Position numbers and translations under genes: made by a program. A stretch of DNA of 34,452 nt from contig CAKNOI010000016.1 in the NCBI GenBank assembly GCA_930990125.1, forward strand, positions 1 to 34,452, given 5' to 3'. This DNA is from an uncultured Clostridiaceae bacterium. GTDB lineage: Bacteria > Bacillota > Clostridia > TANB77 > CAG-508. Positions 31,241-34,452 of this stretch are shown piece by piece (the stretch's first letter is position 1; each line of letters opens with the position of its first letter). The notes under the pieces were generated by a model. It was not told where the DNA came from. It searched no databases and saw only the letters and a list, made by a program, of their open reading frames with translations.

Positions 31241-33478
31241 TTATATCATATTATTGGGATTTCGATACACTGCAATTTGTGCCTTTGCATTTTTATTTTT
31301 TTCTAAGCAATTTCCTAATGTATCGATGATAGTATCTCCAAAATTACATTTTATAATCATGCGAAATCGATATTTATTTTTAATACGGTCTATAGGAGCT
31401 GGCATGGGAGAATATACATACGTATTTTCCAGTTGTTCTAAAGAAGGTCTTATTTCTTTTTCTAACTTTTGTATTACCTCTTGTGCCAGTTCTTTTTTCT
31501 CGCTACTAACCACCAGTACTATTATATCGCAAAATGGCGGATATTTCAAGCTCTGCCTAATGGTTTGTTCCATCTCATAAAAGGATAGGTAGTCTTGGTC
31601 TTTGGCATATACAATACTATAACTATCGGTATTATAGGTCTGAACAATTACTTTTCCAGGTATATTTCCTTCTCTTCCCGCTCTTCCTGCTACTTGTACT
31701 AGTAAATCAAAAGTTCTTTCATTTGCCCTATAATCTTCCATATGCAAACTACTATCTGCTGCCATTACGCCTACTAATGTAACATCTGGAAAATGGTGTC
31801 CTTTTACTACCATTTGTGTTCCTATTAAAATATCTATTTTTTCTTTTTGAAAGGCTTCTAGTATTTTTTCATGCGAATTTTTTTGGCTTACGGTATCTAC
31901 ATCCATTCGGATGGTAGTAGCTTCTGGAAATAGCTTATGTACTTCTGCTTCTACTTTTTGTGTGCCTGTACCAAAGTAGCGTACTTTCTTACTGCCACAC
32001 TCTGGGCAGGTAATAATACAATCCGTTTCGAAGCCACAATAATGACACTTTAATTTGTTGGTTTTTGCATGATAGGTTAGGCTAATATTACAATTTTTGC
32101 ACTTTGCCACATATCCGCAATCTCTACACATAATAAAGGTAGAATATCCTCTTCTGTTTAAAAATAATATTGTCTGTTTTTTCTGCTTTAATGTTTTAGC
32201 TATTTCTTCTTGCAAACGACTACTAAACATAGAGCGATTACCGTTTGCCAGTTCTTTTCGTAAATCCACAATTTCCACTTCTGGTAAAGGAGCATGGTTT
32301 GCTCTTTTATTTAATACTAATAATGTCTTTTCTCCCGTTTTGGTTTGATAAAAACTGTTAATACTTGGTGTTGCACTTCCTAATACACAAGGAATATGGT
32401 TTTCTTTTGCTAAATATTCTGCTATTTCTTTTGCATCATACCTAGGAGACATTTCGGACTGGTAAGAAGAATCGTGTTCTTCGTCAATAATAATAATTCC
32501 TAGGTTAGAAATTGGTGCAAATATAGCAGACCTTGCCCCAATTACAATACTTGCTTCTTTTCTTTGAATGCGTCTCCATTCGTCATATCTTTCTCCTACC
32601 GATAGCTTACTATGTAAAATAGCTATTTTTTCTTTTCCAAAACGAGAAGCAAAGCGATAAATCATTTGCGGGGTAAGGGAAATTTCTGGAACCAGTACCA
32701 ATGCAGACTTTCCTTTTTCTAATACTTTCTGGATAAGTTGTAAATAGATTTCTGTTTTTCCTGAACCTGTCACTCCCATTAGTAAAAAAGAGGTATAGCT
32801 TTCTTCTTCTATGTTTTTTGCTACTTCCTGATATGCTTCTTCTTGCTCTTTCGTAAATTGCAAATTACTTGTTTTTTCTATTTCTCTATCTGTAATAGGG
32901 TTTCTATCAATGTTTTTTTCTTGTATTTCTAGAAATCCGTTTTTTTCTAATGTTTTTATTACTGCTTTGCTAGCATCTGCATACACACTTAAATCTGATG
33001 TTGTAACACCTTCGTTTTCTAGTAAAAATCGAAGGATGCGAATTTGCTTTTCCGATTTTATTTGTTTTGTTTCTATGGCTTCTTCTATTTCTTCTGCATC
33101 TTTTTTTAAAAAGACACACTGAATACATTTTTCTTTAATACGATTTTCTATCTTTTTGGTAATCTTTCCTGGCGGTAAAAACAGCTTAATGGCATCTGCT
33201 ATATTGCAAAAATATCTTTTTGCTATCCATTTAGCAAGCTGTATTTTATGCTCATCTAAATATTGCTCTTTTTCTACTTGTGCAATCTCTTTTACCTCAA
33301 AAGGCGATGTCTCTTTTAGCCCAATAACAAAACCTTCTTCTAACTTTTTTGTATTTCCAAAAGGAACCAAAACACGACTACCAATTGTTATTTGTGGTAG
33401 CATTTCCTCGTTTATGTTATAGTCAAATACTCTATTTAAGTTACGTACATTGCTATTAATAATTACTTCTGCTATCAT
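31241..33478 (-). CDS. priA: primosomal protein N' (replication restart helicase PriA)
   Basis: A 745-residue 3'-5' superfamily 2 helicase that reloads the replisome at stalled forks. An N-terminal DNA-binding domain (about 1-200) precedes the helicase core, with Walker A GVTGSGKT (235-242), DEEH (332-335) and GSATPS (367-372). Between the lobes lie eight zinc-binding Cys (451, 454, 460, 463, 478, 481, 491, 494). The conserved VAGRAGR arginine-finger motif follows in the second lobe. Length and motifs are normal. The ATG follows AAAGGAAG. First in priA-def-fmt. The 173 bases upstream hold the relic at 33517-33594 and no clear promoter. Confidence 0.97.
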   Translation of the reverse strand: MIAEVIINSNVRNLNRVFDYNINEEMLPQITIGSRVLVPFGNTKKLEEGFVIGLKETSPFEVKEIAQVEKEQYLDEHKIQLAKWIAKRYFCNIADAIKLFLPPGKITKKIENRIKEKCIQCVFLKKDAEEIEEAIETKQIKSEKQIRILRFLLENEGVTTSDLSVYADASKAVIKTLEKNGFLEIQEKNIDRNPITDREIEKTSNLQFTKEQEEAYQEVAKNIEEESYTSFLLMGVTGSGKTEIYLQLIQKVLEKGKSALVLVPEISLTPQMIYRFASRFGKEKIAILHSKLSVGERYDEWRRIQRKEASIVIGARSAIFAPISNLGIIIIDEEHDSSYQSEMSPRYDAKEIAEYLAKENHIPCVLGSATPSINSFYQTKTGEKTLLVLNKRANHAPLPEVEIVDLRKELANGNRSMFSSRLQEEIAKTLKQKKQTILFLNRRGYSTFIMCRDCGYVAKCKNCNISLTYHAKTNKLKCHYCGFETDCIITCPECGSKKVRYFGTGTQKVEAEVHKLFPEATTIRMDVDTVSQKNSHEKILEAFQKEKIDILIGTQMVVKGHHFPDVTLVGVMAADSSLHMEDYRANERTFDLLVQVAGRAGREGNIPGKVIVQTYNTDSYSIVYAKDQDYLSFYEMEQTIRQSLKYPPFCDIIVLVVSSEKKELAQEVIQKLEKEIRPSLEQLENTYVYSPMPAPIDRIKNKYRFRMIIKCNFGDTIIDTLGNCLEKNKNAKAQIAVYRNPNNMI

Positions 33479-33516
33479 GTGTCTTCTTCCTTTCTTTTTT
33501 CTGGTCTTATTATATT

Positions 33517-33594
33517 CTATTTCAGAATAGCTGGGTCTTTTTTTGCTGCTAGTTTTGATGGAACTAATCCTGCTATTACACTGTATTGTCTATA
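33517..33594 (-). pseudogene. relic of an ABC-transporter permease C-terminus (FtsX/MacB type)
   Basis: A 25-codon open stretch on the minus strand, bounded by stops and without a start, reads QYSVIAGLVPSKLAAKKDP and then AILK. This matches the C-terminal pattern of FtsX/MacB-type permeases: a last helix into GL-P-A-KAAK-DP-EAL. Nothing of the rest of such a gene is visible, so it is most likely a deletion remnant. It lies in the priA 5' region. Short length limits certainty. Confidence 0.5.
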
Positions 33595-33651
33595 CTATTA
33601 ATCCTTATTTCACAAAAGGTTCACAAATGTAAGCACATAGTTTCATAAAAT

Positions 33652-34209
33652 CTAGCTATTTTGACCTTGGAATGAAAAACATCCTTCTTCATGGGAATAG
33701 ATAATACCTATTGCTTGCAAATACGAATAAATAATAACAGAACCAACAAATTTCATTCCTCTTTTTTGTAAATCTTTAGAAATAGCATCTGACAAAGGAG
33801 ATGTTGTTTTTCCTATTTCGTAATACTGCTTTCCATGGGTAAAGGTAAGTAAATACTTTTTAAAAGAACCAAACTCTTTTTGTATTTCCTGAAAAATTTT
33901 CGAATTTTGAATACTTGCCTTTATTTTTAACTTATTGCGTATAATATTTGGATTTTGCAACAATTCTTGTATTTTCTCTTCTTGGTAATTTACTACCTTA
34001 TCAATAGCAAAAAAATCAAAAGCCTTTCGAAAAGCTTCTCTTTTATTCAGCACACACTCCCACGAAAGCCCAGCTTGAAAAGAGTCTAGTATTAGCATTT
34101 CATATAAATATTGTTCTTCTAAATTTAATTTTCCCCATTCTTCATCATGGTATACTATGTAAATAGGATTTTTCCCATTACACCATTTGCATCTTGTCAC
34201 TTGTTCCAT
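33652..34209 (-). CDS. tag: DNA-3-methyladenine glycosylase I
   Basis: A 185-residue helix-hairpin-helix glycosylase that removes 3-methyladenine from alkylated DNA. It shows RCKWC and YHDEEWG near the start and the LSWECVLNKREAFRKAF region. The TAG zinc-snap ligands are recognisable as C7, H21, H173 and C177, matching E. coli C4, H17, H175 and C179. Length is normal. The ATG follows AGGAGGAATGT. That ribosome binding site comes directly after the T-run of a terminator-like hairpin (34220-34251), so expression may depend on read-through. It is monocistronic, between the tRNA cluster and priA. Confidence 0.95.
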   Translation of the reverse strand: MEQVTRCKWCNGKNPIYIVYHDEEWGKLNLEEQYLYEMLILDSFQAGLSWECVLNKREAFRKAFDFFAIDKVVNYQEEKIQELLQNPNIIRNKLKIKASIQNSKIFQEIQKEFGSFKKYLLTFTHGKQYYEIGKTTSPLSDAISKDLQKRGMKFVGSVIIYSYLQAIGIIYSHEEGCFSFQGQNS

Positions 34210-34219
34210 ACATTCCTCC

Positions 34220-34251
34220 TAAAAAATCGGAGACAATATCCCCGATTTTTT
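34220..34251. terminator. terminator-like hairpin directly before tag
   Basis: AAAAAATCGG and CCGATTTTTT pair around a short loop, with T-runs on both strands. On the minus strand the stem's T-run touches the tag ribosome binding site. A -10-like TATAAT at about 34260-34265 lies before it. Confidence 0.65.
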
Positions 34252-34290
34252 AATTTTTTTATTATAATAAAATTTAATCTTTTATATATC

Positions 34291-34321
34291 ACAAAAAACT
34301 GAGTTGTTTAACTCAGTTTTT
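34291..34321. terminator. terminator after tRNA-Phe
   Basis: AACTGAGTT and AACTCAGTT pair around a five-base loop with T-runs on both strands, two bases from the tRNA-Phe CCA end. It ends the tRNA-Asp/tRNA-Phe transcript on the minus strand. Confidence 0.85.
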
Positions 34322-34322
34322 T

Positions 34323-34398
34323 TGGTGCCCGGACGTGGAATCGAACCACGGACACAGGGATTTTCAGTCCCTTGCTCTACCAACTGAGCTATCGGGGC
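34323..34398 (-). tRNA. tRNA-Phe (anticodon GAA)
   Basis: Anticodon stem AGGGA/TCCCT with loop CTGAAAA (GAA), T arm CGTGG-TTCGATT-CCACG, discriminator A, encoded CCA. The acceptor GCCCCGA/TCCGGGC has a C5:C68 mismatch. Confidence 0.95.
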
Positions 34399-34405
34399 AA
34401 AAAAA

Positions 34406-34452
34406 TGGCGACCTGGAACGGGCTCGAACCGTCGACCTCTAGCGTGACAGGC
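34406..34452 (-). tRNA. tRNA-Asp (anticodon GTC), 3' part, cut by the window end
   Basis: Visible on the minus strand: anticodon loop CTGTCAC (GTC), 3' anticodon strand GCTAG, T arm GACGG-TTCGAGC-CCGTT, acceptor strand CCAGGTC, discriminator G, CCA. The 5' half lies beyond 34452. It precedes tRNA-Phe by seven bases. Confidence 0.9.

Overview
The window is AT-rich chromosomal DNA from a low-GC Gram-positive bacterium, most likely an anaerobic member of the Clostridia. The evidence is strong AGGAGG-type ribosome binding sites, promoters of the TTGACA/TATAAT type, tRNA genes that encode their own CCA end, and clostridial-type genes (DisA/RadA, the DUF421/DUF4363 pair, a membrane-anchored YvcK, a dockerin-containing transglutaminase-like protein). 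It is mostly core genome. I see no prophage, transposase or CRISPR array.

Layout. 1-3.6 kb: a coiled-coil protein with five 11-residue repeats, then a two-gene glycosyltransferase unit (GT2, GT-C/family 39), all on the minus strand. 3.6-6.4 kb: rpsO and pnp with a terminator between them and a hairpin in the pnp leader. 6.4-9.7 kb: the main plus-strand stretch, with mutS2, tRNA-Leu and a small membrane protein. 9.8-20.5 kb: a long minus-strand gene string transcribed murB, yvcK, glycogen debranching enzyme, ruvC, holA, radA, disA, pilin-like protein, followed by a separately promoted secreted cyclophilin. holA carries a one-base frameshift. 20.5-24.0 kb: DUF421/DUF4363 membrane proteins, a small holin-like protein, a guanylate-kinase-like gene bracketed by ~56-bp direct repeats, tRNA-His and tRNA-Gln, and a sortase. 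24.1-29.7 kb: a PIN-domain protein with a dyad operator, a glucosaminidase just behind a divergent tRNA-Gly, a large secreted dockerin/transglutaminase/Ig-like protein, and two identical tRNA-Gly genes. 29.7-34.4 kb: priA-def-fmt, a short relic of an ABC permease, tag, and tRNA-Asp/tRNA-Phe.

How the genes work together. Three themes recur: replication and repair (mutS2, ruvC, holA, radA, disA, priA, tag), RNA and translation (pnp, rpsO, fmt, def, eight tRNA genes), and the cell envelope (murB, YvcK, glucosaminidase, sortase, glycosyltransferases, transglutaminase-like protein, pilin-like protein). The long operon joins repair genes and the c-di-AMP synthase to murein and carbon-storage genes. 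No complete new system is evident. The strongest leads are the repeat-flanked kinase gene with its GC-richer structured segment, the PIN gene with a CopY/BlaI-like operator, the two-lobed transglutaminase protein with a dead first lobe, the divergent tRNA-Gly, and the orphan pilin-like gene in the disA operon.
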